The position numbers and the translations under genes were made by a program. From assembly GCF_010550605.1 (NCBI RefSeq), contig NZ_JAAGNI010000363.1, forward strand, positions 1 through 64,000: 64,000 bases of DNA, given 5' to 3'. The notes beneath the pieces were generated by a model. It made no database searches. It was not told the DNA's origin and worked only from the letters and a program-made list of their open reading frames with translations. This DNA is from Streptomyces sp. SID9727. GTDB lineage: Bacteria > Actinomycetota > Actinomycetes > Streptomycetales > Streptomycetaceae. Positions 34,250 to 44,296 of the stretch are shown one piece after another; the stretch's first letter is position 1; every line of letters begins with the position of its first letter.

Positions 34250-35455
34250 GTGAACGTGCTGGACATCCTGCTGCTGGCCGGAGCCGTGTGGTTCGCGGTC
34301 ATCGGCTACCGCCAGGGGTTCGTCGTCGGCATCCTGTCGGTGATCGGGTTCCTGGGCGGCGGTCTCGTCGCCGTCTACCTCCTGCCGGTCCTGTGGGACC
34401 AGATGACGGATGGTTCGGAGGTCTCCTCCACCGCGGCCGTCGTCGCGGTCGTCATCGTGATCGTGTGCGCGTCGGTCGGCCAGGCGTTCACCACCCATCT
34501 GGGAAACAAACTCCGGCGGCACATCACCTGGTCGCCCGCGCGCGCCCTGGACGCGACCGGCGGCGCCCTCGTCAACGTGGTGGCGATGCTGCTCGTCGCC
34601 TGGCTGATCGGCTCGGCCCTGGCGGGCACCTCGCTGCCGACGCTGGGCAAGGAGGTCCGCAGCTCCTCGGTCCTGCTGGGCGTCTCCCGGGTGATGCCGC
34701 CCCAGGCGTCCACCTGGTTCACGGACTTCTCCTCGGTCCTCGCGCAGAACGGCTTCCCCCAGGTTTTCAGCCCGTTCGCCAACGAACCCATCACCGAGGT
34801 CAGCGCCCCCGACCCGGCGCTCGTCGGCAGCCCCGTCGCCGCGCGCGCCAAGCAGTCCATCGTGAAGGTCGTGGGCACGGCCCCGAGCTGCGGCAAGGTC
34901 CTCGAAGGCACCGGGTTCGTGTTCTCCGACCGCCGGGTGATGACCAACGCCCACGTCGTCGGCGGCGTCGACGAGCCGACCGTGCAGATCGGCGGCCAGG
35001 GACGCCTGTACGACGCGAAGGTCGTCCTCTACGACTGGCAGCGCGACATCGCCGTACTCGACGTCCCGGACCTCGATGTGAAGCCGCTGCAGTTCACCGG
35101 TACCGACAGCGACGCGGAGACGGGCGACAGCGCCATCGTCGCGGGCTTCCCGGAGAACGGCTCGTACGACGTGCGCTCCGCGCGCGTCCGCGCCCGCATC
35201 GACGCCAACGGCCCCGACATCTACCACCGGGGCACGGTCCGCCGTGATGTGTACTCGCTCTACACCACGGTCCGCCAGGGCAACTCCGGCGGCCCGCTGC
35301 TGACCCCCGAGGGCAAGGTGTACGGAGTCGTGTTCGCGAAGTCGCTCGACGACCCGGACACGGGCTACGCGCTGACGGCGGACGAGATCCGCGACGACAT
35401 CGCGCAGGGCCGTGCCGCCGACCAGCAGGTCGACAGTCAGGGTTGCGCGCTCTGA
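34250..35455 (+). CDS. MarP-type membrane serine protease
   Basis: This trypsin-fold protease is anchored by four N-terminal membrane helices (residues 1-120, CvpA-like), with the catalytic domain outside. In M. tuberculosis MarP protects against acid and activates peptidoglycan hydrolases. The triad is His235 (TNAHVV), Asp266 (QRDIAVLD) and Ser346 (QGNSGGPL). Cys214 and Cys399 match the MarP disulfide pair. Length (401) and residue numbers almost equal the mycobacterial protein. GTG at 34250 is the start. Confidence 0.95.
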   Translation: MNVLDILLLAGAVWFAVIGYRQGFVVGILSVIGFLGGGLVAVYLLPVLWDQMTDGSEVSSTAAVVAVVIVIVCASVGQAFTTHLGNKLRRHITWSPARALDATGGALVNVVAMLLVAWLIGSALAGTSLPTLGKEVRSSSVLLGVSRVMPPQASTWFTDFSSVLAQNGFPQVFSPFANEPITEVSAPDPALVGSPVAARAKQSIVKVVGTAPSCGKVLEGTGFVFSDRRVMTNAHVVGGVDEPTVQIGGQGRLYDAKVVLYDWQRDIAVLDVPDLDVKPLQFTGTDSDAETGDSAIVAGFPENGSYDVRSARVRARIDANGPDIYHRGTVRRDVYSLYTTVRQGNSGGPLLTPEGKVYGVVFAKSLDDPDTGYALTADEIRDDIAQGRAADQQVDSQGCAL

Positions 35456-35491
35456 AGTTCTCCGGACGGCCCGTGCGGGCCCGTCGGCGCG

Positions 35492-35695
35492 TCAGTTACG
35501 GGGATGGCGCAGCCGCGCCGAGACCCAGCGGGCCCTGCGCCGGAGGATGCGTGAGATGCCGAGCCGAGGATCATGCATGACGTGCAAAGCGTGCACCCGG
35601 CCCTGAAGGCCGTCCCCCTCGTGAATGCCCGGAACCGCCGTGGCGGTCGAGCGACGGTTGCGTGCTGCGTCACCGAAGTCGTGCGTCCAGCCCAT
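35492..35695 (-). CDS. Small basic hypothetical protein, 67 aa
   Basis: The minus strand holds an ATG ORF with good third-position GC, reading MGWTHDFGDAARNRRSTAT and ending ARWVSARLRHPRN. The product is strongly basic, soluble and of unknown function. No strong ribosome binding site is seen, and no catalytic motif. It fills most of the 346-base gap between marP and the hydrolase gene and could be the end of the minus-strand nhaA-hydrolase cluster. A hairpin after the MarP stop (around 35463-35483) precedes it. Confidence 0.5.
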   Translation of the reverse strand: MGWTHDFGDAARNRRSTATAVPGIHEGDGLQGRVHALHVMHDPRLGISRILRRRARWVSARLRHPRN

Positions 35696-35801
35696 ACCCG
35701 GACGTGTGCCCCTGCCTCATGGTCTGTAACCGCCTATCCGTCAGCCAATTGGCTTATGCGCCGGGCACGTGGCTGTTCGGAGGACATGTGTGCCGGAACG
35801 G

Positions 35802-36746
35802 CTAGCGATCCGGCTCGGAATCCTTGAGCCAGTTGATGAGTTCGGCCGAGAATCCCGCCGGGTCCTCCTCATGGGGGAAGTGGCCCAGACCGTCGAAAAG
35901 TCGCCAACGGTAGGGCGCCTCGACGTACTCGCCGGACCCGGCGGAGCTGCGGGTGCGGACCGCCGGATCGAGTGAACCGTGAAGGTGCAGGGTCGGCACC
36001 CGAACGGGCCGCTTCATGCGCCGGTTGAACTGGATGCCGTCCGGGCGCGCCAGCGAGCGCACCATCCAGCGGTACGGCTCGATCGAGCAGTGCGCCGTCG
36101 AGGGAATCGTCATGGCCCGCCGGTAGACGCCCAGCGTCGCCTCGTCGGGGAACTCCGTCTTGCCCGGACCCGCCCAGTCGCTGATCAGCCGCCCCACCAG
36201 GGCACCGTCGTCGGCGACGAGCTGACGCTCCGGCACCCAGGGCCGCTGGAAACCCCAGATGTACGAGCCGGCCCGGGACTGCGCGAAGTCAGAGAGCATC
36301 GAGGAGCGCCACCGCCGTGGGTGGGGCATCGAGGAGACGGCCAGCCGGCGCACCAGCTTCGGGCGCATCACGGCGGCCGTCCAGGCCAGGTAGCCGCCCA
36401 TGTCGTGGCCGACGAGGGCGGCGTCCGGCTCGCCGAGGGACCTGACCACGCCCGTGATGTCGAGCGCCAGGTTGGCGGGGTCGTAACCGCGGGGAGTGCG
36501 GTCGCTGCCGCCCACCCCGCGCAGGTCCATCGCCACGGCCCGGAAACCCGCCTCGGCGAGCGCGGGCAGTTGGTGGCGCCAGGTCCACCAGAACTGCGGA
36601 AAGCCGTGCAGGAGGAGGACCAGCGGGCCCTCACCCATCTCGGCGATGTGGAAGCGGGCGCCGTTCGCCGCGACGTCCCGGTGGGTCCAGGGGCCGTCGA
36701 GGCGGACGGGGCCGCCGGCCGGGGCGGACGGTGCGGGAGCGCTCAT
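35802..36746 (-). CDS. Alpha/beta hydrolase, epoxide-hydrolase-like
   Basis: The 314-residue protein has the oxyanion motif LLLHGFPQFWW, the nucleophile elbow VGHDMGGYLAW with Asp115 in place of Ser, and the catalytic His289 in GLGHFPHEEDP. An Asp nucleophile is characteristic of epoxide hydrolases and haloalkane dehalogenases. The HGFPQFWWTWRHQ sequence favours the epoxide-hydrolase branch. The stop and start overlap with the downstream-in-sequence holin-like gene by 4 bases (36743-36746), so they form one transcript from nhaA onward. Confidence 0.9.
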   Translation of the reverse strand: MSAPAPSAPAGGPVRLDGPWTHRDVAANGARFHIAEMGEGPLVLLLHGFPQFWWTWRHQLPALAEAGFRAVAMDLRGVGGSDRTPRGYDPANLALDITGVVRSLGEPDAALVGHDMGGYLAWTAAVMRPKLVRRLAVSSMPHPRRWRSSMLSDFAQSRAGSYIWGFQRPWVPERQLVADDGALVGRLISDWAGPGKTEFPDEATLGVYRRAMTIPSTAHCSIEPYRWMVRSLARPDGIQFNRRMKRPVRVPTLHLHGSLDPAVRTRSSAGSGEYVEAPYRWRLFDGLGHFPHEEDPAGFSAELINWLKDSEPDR

Positions 36747-37273
36747 GCGGATGAGCGTGCCACAGCCGACGCCTTGTCCTGGACCGGTGCGCTCTCGATG
36801 GCCCGGTCGGAGCGGGTGCTTCCGCCCACCGGGAGGAACGCGTCGGCCGAGGTCTCGGGGCGCGGGTGCGGCTTGACGCCCTGGAGGACGGCGGCGGTCT
36901 GCTTGGCGGAGGCGATGGACTTCTCCGGCGGCTTGACCTTCTTGATCTTCGCGTAGCCGAAGAGCGCGAGCAGGACGCCCAGCAGGATGAAGGCGCCACC
37001 CACGATCAGGAACGACCAGGCGAGGCCCAGCCCCAGGTTGTGGATGCCGTACGCGGCCGCGAAGCTCAGCACCGGGATCGCGAACAGGAGCAGCACGCCC
37101 GTGACGATGAACGCCACACTGCCGATGACGCCGCGCTTGACGTCCTGCCGCACCTCGGCCTTGGCCAGGGCGATTTCGTCGTGCACCAGCGCCGACAGTT
37201 CGGCCGTCGCCGACGCGACCAGCTGGCCGAGACTGCGGTCGGCGCTGCCCGCGTAATTGCCGGGGTCGCTCAT
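36743..37273 (-). CDS. Holin-X-like two-TM membrane protein
   Basis: The 176-residue protein has an N-terminal amphipathic helix (LGQLVASATAELSALVHDEI), two membrane helices (about 50-75 and 82-108) and a long disordered cytoplasmic tail. This is the actinobacterial phage-holin-superfamily layout. Despite the name, such genes are single-copy core genes and there are no other phage genes nearby. Its ATG overlaps the hydrolase stop by 4 bases. Function is unknown. Confidence 0.88.
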   Translation of the reverse strand: MSDPGNYAGSADRSLGQLVASATAELSALVHDEIALAKAEVRQDVKRGVIGSVAFIVTGVLLLFAIPVLSFAAAYGIHNLGLGLAWSFLIVGGAFILLGVLLALFGYAKIKKVKPPEKSIASAKQTAAVLQGVKPHPRPETSADAFLPVGGSTRSDRAIESAPVQDKASAVARSSA

Positions 37274-37312
37274 CCCTGACTCCCTCTCCTGTTCAACACG
37301 TCCGATGTCAGA

Positions 37313-38719
37313 TCATGCCGGACTGTCCGGCCTGTCGCTCGCTGCCCCCGCCAGTCGGGCAAGGCGGCGGTGCTCGGCCGCCTTCTCCTCGTAGATCGCG
37401 GCCATCCTCAGGTGATACGCCGGATCGTCCTGCTCGTAGACGTCCGGCACTCCGGAACCGTCCTCGTCGAGTTCCTCGGCGTCGGTCAGTGCCCTGTATC
37501 TGCGTACCCGGAGTTTGAGCAGTACACCGGAGAGTACGGCGGCGATGAGGGATCCGAGCAGAACCGACGCCTTGATCTGGTTGATCATGTCGTCGTCACC
37601 GGCGAACGCGAGCTCACCGATCAGCAGGGACACGGTGAAGCCGATGCCGGCGAGGGTGGCGATCGCGAAGACGTCCGCCCAGGCGAGGTCCTTGTTCAGC
37701 TCGGCCCGGGTGAGCCGCGTGGTCAGCCACGTACCGCCGAAGACGCCGATGGTCTTGCCGGCGACCAGGCCCAGGACGACCCCGAGGGTCTCCGGCTGGT
37801 CGAAGACGGAGGCCATCGCGCCGCCGGACAGGGAGACCCCGGCGGAGAAGAGCGCGAAGACCGGCACGGCGAAGCCCGCCGACAGCGGGTGCACCAGGTG
37901 CTCGATGCGCTCACCGGGGGAGTGCTCCTCGCCCTCGCGACGGGTGCAGCGCAGCATCAGCCCCATGGCGACGCCGGCGATGGTGGCGTGGATGCCGCTG
38001 TTGTACATCAGCCCCCAGATGACCAGGGCGAGCGGCACATAGACGTACCAGCCGCGCACGCCGAGGCGGAGCAGCAGATAGAAGAGGCCCAGCCCGAGGA
38101 AGGCGCCGCCGAGCGCGAGGAAGTCGATGTCGTCGGTGAAGAAGATGGCGATGACGAGGATCGCGAAGAGGTCGTCCACGACGGCGAGCGTCAGCAGGAA
38201 GGCCCGGAGCGCGGAGGGCAGCGAGGCGCCGATGACGGCGAGAACGGCGAGCGCGAAGGCGATGTCCGTGGCGGTCGGGACCGCCCAGCCGTCCGTCGAG
38301 CCGTCGCCGAACACGTTGACCAGGGTGTAGATGACCGCCGGGACCGCCATGCCGCAGAGCGCGGCGGCCACGGGGAGCGCCGCGGCCTTGGGATCGCGCA
38401 GTTCTCCCGCCACGAGTTCGCGTTTGAGTTCGACGCCCGCCACGAAGAAGAAGATCGCGAGCAGCCCGTCGGCGGCCCAGTGCTCCACGGAGAGGTGCAG
38501 ACCGAGGGTCTCGGGCCCGATGTGGAAGTGACTGACGGCCGAGTAGCTCGAACCCGCGGTGTTGGCCCACACCAACGCGGCCACGGCGGCGACCAGCAGG
38601 ATGACGCCCCCGACGGTCTCCGTACGCAGGGCGTCGGCGACGTAGTTGCGCTCGGGGAGCGGCAGCCGCCCCAGGAAGGTGCGGCGCGGGCCGGGGGGTG
38701 CGGGGGTGGGCGTGGCCAC
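37313..38719 (-). CDS. nhaA: Na+/H+ antiporter NhaA
   Basis: This secondary transporter exchanges Na+ for H+ for pH and salt balance. The 468-residue protein has about twelve TM helices. It carries the hallmark VVDDLFAILVIAIFF with the paired aspartates of TM5, the unwound TM4 region PTATDIAFALAVL and HATIAGVAMGLML. The C-terminal ~50 residues are charged and soluble. The GTG at 38719 has GGAGG eight bases upstream, so it is preferred over the in-frame codon at 38767. It begins the nhaA, holin-like, hydrolase cluster. Confidence 0.95.
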   Translation of the reverse strand: MATPTPAPPGPRRTFLGRLPLPERNYVADALRTETVGGVILLVAAVAALVWANTAGSSYSAVSHFHIGPETLGLHLSVEHWAADGLLAIFFFVAGVELKRELVAGELRDPKAAALPVAAALCGMAVPAVIYTLVNVFGDGSTDGWAVPTATDIAFALAVLAVIGASLPSALRAFLLTLAVVDDLFAILVIAIFFTDDIDFLALGGAFLGLGLFYLLLRLGVRGWYVYVPLALVIWGLMYNSGIHATIAGVAMGLMLRCTRREGEEHSPGERIEHLVHPLSAGFAVPVFALFSAGVSLSGGAMASVFDQPETLGVVLGLVAGKTIGVFGGTWLTTRLTRAELNKDLAWADVFAIATLAGIGFTVSLLIGELAFAGDDDMINQIKASVLLGSLIAAVLSGVLLKLRVRRYRALTDAEELDEDGSGVPDVYEQDDPAYHLRMAAIYEEKAAEHRRLARLAGAASDRPDSPA

Positions 38720-38888
38720 GGGGGAGACCTCCGGGTCGGTACGGCAGCGATGGCATGGCTGATGCACTTGCCGACCAGACTTCCCGGCACCCCTGTGAAG
38801 ATTTTCCTATCGTGTTGTCGATCAGCTGCCACTGTACCCGCGGGATGTGGCGGTCAGGATGCTTGGGAGCGGTGCTCTCACCGTAAAC

Positions 38889-38929
38889 GCCCGAAGGGCA
38901 CCCAGCGCGTTGCCGGGTGCCCTTCGGGC
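38889..38929 (-). terminator. 15-bp terminator of acs
   Basis: GCCCGAAGGGCACCC and GGGTGCCCTTCGGGC pair perfectly around an 11-base loop, 13 bases after the acetyl-CoA synthetase stop. Confidence 0.85.
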
Positions 38930-38941
38930 CGTGCGTAGGTG

Positions 38942-40897
38942 TCAGTCCTCGGAGGGGGCCGACGGCAGCTGGTTCTGGATCAGGTCCATGACCGAGGAGT
39001 CGGTCAGGGTCGTGACATCGCCCAGGGCCCGGTTCTCCGCCACGTCGCGCAGCAGACGGCGCATGATCTTGCCGGAACGGGTCTTCGGCAGCTCGGCCAC
39101 CGGCATGATGCGCTTCGGCTTGGCGATCGGGCCGAGCGTCGCCCCGACGTGGTTGCGCAGCTCCGCCACCAGCTCGTCGGAGGCGGTCGCGGTGCCCCGC
39201 AGGATGACGAAGGCGACGATGGCCTGGCCGGTCGTCTCGTCTGCGGCGCCGACCACGGCGGCCTCGGCGACCGACGGATGCGAGACGAGCGCCGACTCGA
39301 CCTCGGTGGTCGAGATGTTGTGCCCGGACACCAGCATGACGTCATCCACCCGGCCGAGCAGCCAGATGTCGCCGTCCTCGTCCTTCTTGGCACCGTCGCC
39401 GGCGAAGTACTTGCCCTCGAAGCGCGACCAGTACGTGTCGAGGAAGCGCTGGTCGTCGCGCCAGATGGTGCGGAGCATCGACGGCCACGGCTCGGTGAGG
39501 ACCAGGTAGCCGCCTCCGCCGTTCGGGACCTCGTTGGCCTCGTCGTCCACGACGGTCGCGGAGATGCCCGGCAGGGCGCGCTGGGCACTCCCCGGCTTGG
39601 TCTCGGTGACGCCGGGCAGCGGCGAGATCATCATCGTGCCGGTCTCGGTCTGCCACCAGGTGTCCACGATCGGGCACCTGTCGGCACCGATGTGCTTGCG
39701 GTACCAGACCCACGCCTCGGGGTTGATCGGCTCACCGACCGAACCGAGGACGCGCAGGGACGACAGGTCGAACTTGGCGGGGATGTCGTCCCCCCACTTC
39801 ATGAACGTACGGATCGCGGTCGGCGCGGTGTAGAGGATCGTGACCCCGTACTTCTGGACGATCTCCCAGAAGCGCCCCTGATGCGGGGTGTCGGGCGTGC
39901 CCTCGTACATCACCTGCGTGGCGCCGTTGGCCAGCGGCCCGTAGACGATGTACGAGTGCCCGGTCACCCAGCCGATGTCGGCGGTGCACCAGTAGACGTC
40001 GGTCTCCGGCTTCAGGTCGAAGACCGCGTGGTGGGTGTACGCCGCCTGGGTGAGGTAGCCCCCGGAGGTGTGCAGGATGCCCTTGGGCTTCCCGGTGGTG
40101 CCCGACGTGTACAGGATGAACAGCGGCTGCTCAGCCTCGAACGCCTCGGGCGTGTGCTCGGCGGACTGGCGGCCCGTGATCTCGTGCCACCAGACGTCGC
40201 GGCCCTCGTTCCACGCGGTGTCCTGGCCCGTACGGCGGACCACCAGGACGTGCTCCACGCTGTCGATGCGGGAGACGGCGTCGTCCACCGCGGGCTTGAG
40301 CGCGGAGGGCTTGCCGCGGCGGTAACCGCCGTCCGCCGTGATGACGACCTTCGCGTCCGCGTCCTCGATGCGGGCGGCGATGGCGTCGGCGGAGAAGCCG
40401 CCGAAGACGACCGAGTGCGCGGCGCCGATGCGGGCGCAGGCCAGCATCGCGACGGCGGCCTCGGGGATCATCGGGAGGTAGACGGCGACCCGGTCGCCCT
40501 TGCCGACACCGAGCTCGGTGAGGGCGTTGGCGGCGCGGGAGACCTCGTCCTTCAGCTCCGCGTAGGTCAGGGCGCGGCTGTCGCCGGGCTCGCCCTCGAA
40601 GTGGATGGCGACCCGGTCACCGTTGCCCGCCTCGACGTGACGGTCGACGCAGTTGTACGCGACGTTGAGCTCGCCGTCCGCGAACCACTTCGCGAAGGGC
40701 GGGTTGCTCCAGTCGAGGGTCTCGGTCGGCTCCGTGGCCCAGGTCAGGCGGCGGGCCTGCTCGGCCCAGAAGCCCAGCCGGTCCGCTTCGGCCTGCTCGT
40801 ACGCCTCTGCGGTGACGTTGGCGTTGGCGGCCAGCTCGGCAGGCGGAGCGAACTTCCGCTCTTCCCGAAGCAGGTTGGCCAGGCTCTCGTTGCTCAC
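38942..40897 (-). CDS. acs: Acetyl-CoA synthetase (AMP-forming)
   Basis: The enzyme activates acetate to acetyl-CoA via acetyl-AMP. The 651-residue chain has [15 protein letters not shown] (ATP loop), the DTWWQTETG motif and the lid [15 protein letters not shown]. The C-terminal [14 protein letters not shown] contains the lysine (about 609 of the longer numbering) that acyltransferases modify to switch the enzyme off. The GTG at 40897 ([13 protein letters not shown]) is preferred because GGGAGAAG lies just upstream, instead of an ATG 14 codons earlier. It is one of the longest conserved enzymes in the window and equals S. coelicolor SCO3563. Confidence 0.96.
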   Translation of the reverse strand: MSNESLANLLREERKFAPPAELAANANVTAEAYEQAEADRLGFWAEQARRLTWATEPTETLDWSNPPFAKWFADGELNVAYNCVDRHVEAGNGDRVAIHFEGEPGDSRALTYAELKDEVSRAANALTELGVGKGDRVAVYLPMIPEAAVAMLACARIGAAHSVVFGGFSADAIAARIEDADAKVVITADGGYRRGKPSALKPAVDDAVSRIDSVEHVLVVRRTGQDTAWNEGRDVWWHEITGRQSAEHTPEAFEAEQPLFILYTSGTTGKPKGILHTSGGYLTQAAYTHHAVFDLKPETDVYWCTADIGWVTGHSYIVYGPLANGATQVMYEGTPDTPHQGRFWEIVQKYGVTILYTAPTAIRTFMKWGDDIPAKFDLSSLRVLGSVGEPINPEAWVWYRKHIGADRCPIVDTWWQTETGTMMISPLPGVTETKPGSAQRALPGISATVVDDEANEVPNGGGGYLVLTEPWPSMLRTIWRDDQRFLDTYWSRFEGKYFAGDGAKKDEDGDIWLLGRVDDVMLVSGHNISTTEVESALVSHPSVAEAAVVGAADETTGQAIVAFVILRGTATASDELVAELRNHVGATLGPIAKPKRIMPVAELPKTRSGKIMRRLLRDVAENRALGDVTTLTDSSVMDLIQNQLPSAPSED

Positions 40898-41122
40898 GAC
40901 TTCTCCCAGTCCCAGGGTGTCCGTTGTGTCCCGGGGCATAGCTCATCAGTCCCGAGGCCGGGTGACAAGTGTCTGCCGGGAATTGGTTTAGACCTGTGTC
41001 TCGTGTATAGAGGCATGATCCCGCCTCCACGCCGCGGCGGCACGGTGACGCAAACCGCCGGTGTGATCGCTCCGACACGGAAACGGGATCACTAGGTCCT
41101 ACGGATCCGAGGTGCCTGCGGT

Positions 41123-44014
41123 TCAGACGTCGGTACGGGCCGGCTCGGCCGGGCACGTCGGCGTGATCGGGTCGAACACCTCGGTCGTGCCGCTCCCCTC
41201 GCTCTCGTCCAGCAGATACGACTGGGCCTCGGCGACGTGGAAGTACATGCCGTGGAGCTGAAGGGTGCCGTCGGCGATCCGGCGCGCCACCGATGGGTGG
41301 GCCCGCAGGTGGTCGAGCTGCTGGACGACGTTGACCAGGCAGAGCTGCTCCACCACGTCGGCCGGCGGCCGCCCGGAGAGGCGGGCCGGGGTGTCGCCTG
41401 CCGAGGTCACCCTGGCCAGGCTGGGGAGCCCGTGCCGGAGCCAGCGCCACAGAGATGTGTCCGGGGCCTTCGGTGCGGCGCCCAGCAGCGCGTTCATGGC
41501 ACCGCAGTCCGAATGGCCGCAGACGGTGATGGACTCGACGCCGAGCGCGTCCACCGCGTACTCGATCGCGGCTCCCACGGAGTGGTCGCCCTCTTCGGCG
41601 TCGGGAGGGGGCACCAGGTTGCCGATGTTCCGCACGGTGAACAGGTCGCCCGGGCCGCTGGCCGTGATCATGCTCGTCACCAGGCGTGAGTCCGCGCAAG
41701 TGATGAAGAGCTGTGAGGGACGCTGGCCCTCCTTGGCCAATCGCGCCAGCTCCCCCCGGACCAGGGGCGCCGTATCGCGCTGGAACGAGCTGAGACCCCT
41801 GACCAGCCGGTGATCGCGGGCTGCGCGTGAGGGGCGGCGGGCGAATGCGCGCTGCTGGGCGGAGGCGGCTTGCTCGAGGCGCTCCGCGTGCGGGGCGGGG
41901 GGCGCGTGAGGGGAGGGGGTGGAGGCGGTGGGGGTGGCGGGCGCGGTGGTCCTTGTCCGCGAGGGGGATAGGGGCTGGTGAAGGGATGGAGTGGGCTCGG
42001 GTGGCGCGGTGGGACCGGTGCTGGGGCCGGTGTCAGGCGGGGCGGAGGTGGAAGCTGGGCTGCCCGGGGCCGGGCTGATGGCGGTGGCGATCCCGGCGGA
42101 GGCTGCTGCCGTGCCGGCTGTGCGTGCGGCGCTGGGCCGGTGGGCCAGATCCGGGTCGCTCGCCGTGTACTCCTCGGCCTCGGTCGCCGAGGCATCCTCG
42201 CCAACCTCCGGGGGAGGGGCGTGTTCGGGCTGGTCGTGGCAGTGGTGGTTGCGCCAAGGGGTCCAGGGCCGGCAGCAGGAGTGCGCTGCCGCGGCGGGCT
42301 CGGCGATCCTGCCGCCCGCCCTCCCGGCGAACGCCACCTGGCCGCCGTGGGCCGCATGGGCGTTGCTCCAGTCCTGGATCGTCTCGTATGCGGCGTGATC
42401 CATGAACGAGCCGTCCAACTCCACGACCACATCGGCGCCTTGGGGGAGACGCCCCAGGACCCGACTGAGGCGTGGGACGGCCAGGAAGGTCAACTGGCCG
42501 CGCACGACCACGAGATGCTGTCCGTTCTGCTCGGACACCGAGATCCGGGTCCGGCCCAGACGGTGCAAGGCGACGGCCACTGCCACGGCGACGCCGATGG
42601 TTACGCCCTTGAGGACGCCGACGACGAGCACCCCGGCGATCGTCGCGCCGTACACCAGGAACTCCCGGTGCTTATGGACATTGCGGATGTGCGCCAGGCT
42701 CACCATCTTGAGGCCCACCATCATCACCAGCGCTCCCAGCGCGGCCAGGGGGATGCGCTCCAGCAAGGTGACGAGCAGACCGGATGCGACCAAGATCCAT
42801 ACACCGTGCAGCACGGTGGACGCTCGGCTGGTCGCCCCGGCTCTGACGTTCGCTGAACTGCGCACAGCTCCACCGGAGACCGCGAGTCCCCCGAGCAGGC
42901 CGGACACGGCGTTGGCGACGCCTTGAGCGCGTAGCTCCCGGTCGAGGTCGGAGCGTTTGAGCAAGGGGGGAGCGGGCCGCTCGGCGCGGTCCGGGCCGGT
43001 GCGGGTGGTGATCGGCCCGGTGGCGGGGGCGCCGGGAGCGGCCGGGCGGTCGCCGTTCTCGCCTGTCTCGTCGCCCTGTACCTCTCCGGTCCCCGCCGGC
43101 GAATGCGCCGAGTGCGCACGGCTGCGGTCGGCGGCCAGCTTGTCCACGGCGACAGCGGCGAGCAGTGACTCCAGGCTGGCGACCAGCATCATCGTGAACA
43201 CGGCTGTAGCCAGGCCGAGCACCGGCCCGTGCGGCATTTCGGGCAGGGCGTGCGAACGCCAGGAGGGCAGATCGACCCGGGCGATCGACGGTGCCGCCCA
43301 CGCGGCCACGGCTGTGGCCAGACCCACGGAGGCCAGGGCTGCCGGAACCCGGCGCAGGAACCGCCCGGTCCGTCCGGGCAGCATGGGCCACAGGACGAGG
43401 ACGGCTACGGTGAGCGCGCCGATCAATGGGGCGGCGGGACTGACACGTGCCAGTTGATCGGGAAGATGCAGCACGTTGGAGATCGCCGAGCTCTGCGGTG
43501 AACCGCCCAGCACGATGTGCAGTTGAGCGAGCGCGATGGCCACGCCGATGCCTGCGAGCGTGCCGTGGACGATGGCGGGGCTGACGGCGAGTGCGCTGCG
43601 GGCCGCTCGCAGTGAGCCGAGCGCGAGCTGAAGCAGGCCCGCCCCGATCGTGATGGCGCAGGTGGTGCGCCAGCCGTAGACCTGGATCGTCTCTGCGGTG
43701 ACCACGGTCAGTCCGGCGGACGGGCCGGAGACCTGCAGGGGCGTGCCGCCGAGGAGTCCGGCGACGATGCCTCCGACTGCGGCGGAGATGAGGCCCGCCT
43801 CCAGAGGGGCTCCCATGGCCACAGCAAGGCCGAGTGACATGGGAATGGCGAGCAGGAAGACAGTGATGGACGCGGATACATCGGCGCCCGAGACGCGGAA
43901 TCGTCCGCCGTGCGGCGGCGGGGGCGGGCTGTGTGGGCGCTTCACTCCCGAGGACCGGGAAGGGCGCGAACTGCGGGACGAGTGTTCGTGGCGAGTGGGT
44001 ACGCAGGCAGACAT
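41123..44014 (-). CDS. SulP anion transporter fused to beta-carbonic anhydrase
   Basis: This 963-residue protein should carry bicarbonate (or sulfate) into the cell and interconvert it with CO2. After a disordered start, a SulP domain of 10-14 TM helices runs from about residue 38 to 480. It includes LQVSGPSAGLTVV, and a ~65-residue hydrophilic insert sits after VAVDKLAADRSRAH. A STAS domain follows, then a Cys/His cluster and a Pro/Thr/Ser-rich linker of about 120 residues. The C-terminal beta-carbonic anhydrase has zinc ligands in TCADSR and CGHSDCGAMN and looks intact. AGGAGG stands 11 bases before the ATG at 44014. An earlier in-frame ATG at 44074 is less favoured. Confidence 0.93.
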   Translation of the reverse strand: MSACVPTRHEHSSRSSRPSRSSGVKRPHSPPPPPHGGRFRVSGADVSASITVFLLAIPMSLGLAVAMGAPLEAGLISAAVGGIVAGLLGGTPLQVSGPSAGLTVVTAETIQVYGWRTTCAITIGAGLLQLALGSLRAARSALAVSPAIVHGTLAGIGVAIALAQLHIVLGGSPQSSAISNVLHLPDQLARVSPAAPLIGALTVAVLVLWPMLPGRTGRFLRRVPAALASVGLATAVAAWAAPSIARVDLPSWRSHALPEMPHGPVLGLATAVFTMMLVASLESLLAAVAVDKLAADRSRAHSAHSPAGTGEVQGDETGENGDRPAAPGAPATGPITTRTGPDRAERPAPPLLKRSDLDRELRAQGVANAVSGLLGGLAVSGGAVRSSANVRAGATSRASTVLHGVWILVASGLLVTLLERIPLAALGALVMMVGLKMVSLAHIRNVHKHREFLVYGATIAGVLVVGVLKGVTIGVAVAVAVALHRLGRTRISVSEQNGQHLVVVRGQLTFLAVPRLSRVLGRLPQGADVVVELDGSFMDHAAYETIQDWSNAHAAHGGQVAFAGRAGGRIAEPAAAAHSCCRPWTPWRNHHCHDQPEHAPPPEVGEDASATEAEEYTASDPDLAHRPSAARTAGTAAASAGIATAISPAPGSPASTSAPPDTGPSTGPTAPPEPTPSLHQPLSPSRTRTTAPATPTASTPSPHAPPAPHAERLEQAASAQQRAFARRPSRAARDHRLVRGLSSFQRDTAPLVRGELARLAKEGQRPSQLFITCADSRLVTSMITASGPGDLFTVRNIGNLVPPPDAEEGDHSVGAAIEYAVDALGVESITVCGHSDCGAMNALLGAAPKAPDTSLWRWLRHGLPSLARVTSAGDTPARLSGRPPADVVEQLCLVNVVQQLDHLRAHPSVARRIADGTLQLHGMYFHVAEAQSYLLDESEGSGTTEVFDPITPTCPAEPARTDV

Positions 44015-44296
44015 ATTTCCCGTCTCCTCCTGGACAGCGCGGTCGTGGAACTCGATGACGCGGCCGTGGGTCATGGCGTGCAGCGGCGGGATATCTCAAC
44101 TCTCGGTAAACAGACAGTAATGGAGGGTAAAGAGCTGTGTCCAGGATTGAGAGTAAATGGTCTATGCGGTCACCCATTCCGGTGAATAGTCAGCTTTTCA
44201 TTCGGCCTGTCGTGCTGGCTCTTGGACCGTGCGTGCGACTTTGGCGGCCTCGTGTCGGCACCCGGCGCAAGCTACCTGCGAGAAAGAGGTGGGCGG

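Noticed and set aside
36743-37273. Prophage suspicion from the holin-like gene
   Set aside because: There is no capsid, tail, integrase or endolysin nearby, and the gene is part of a chromosomal operon, so no prophage is called.
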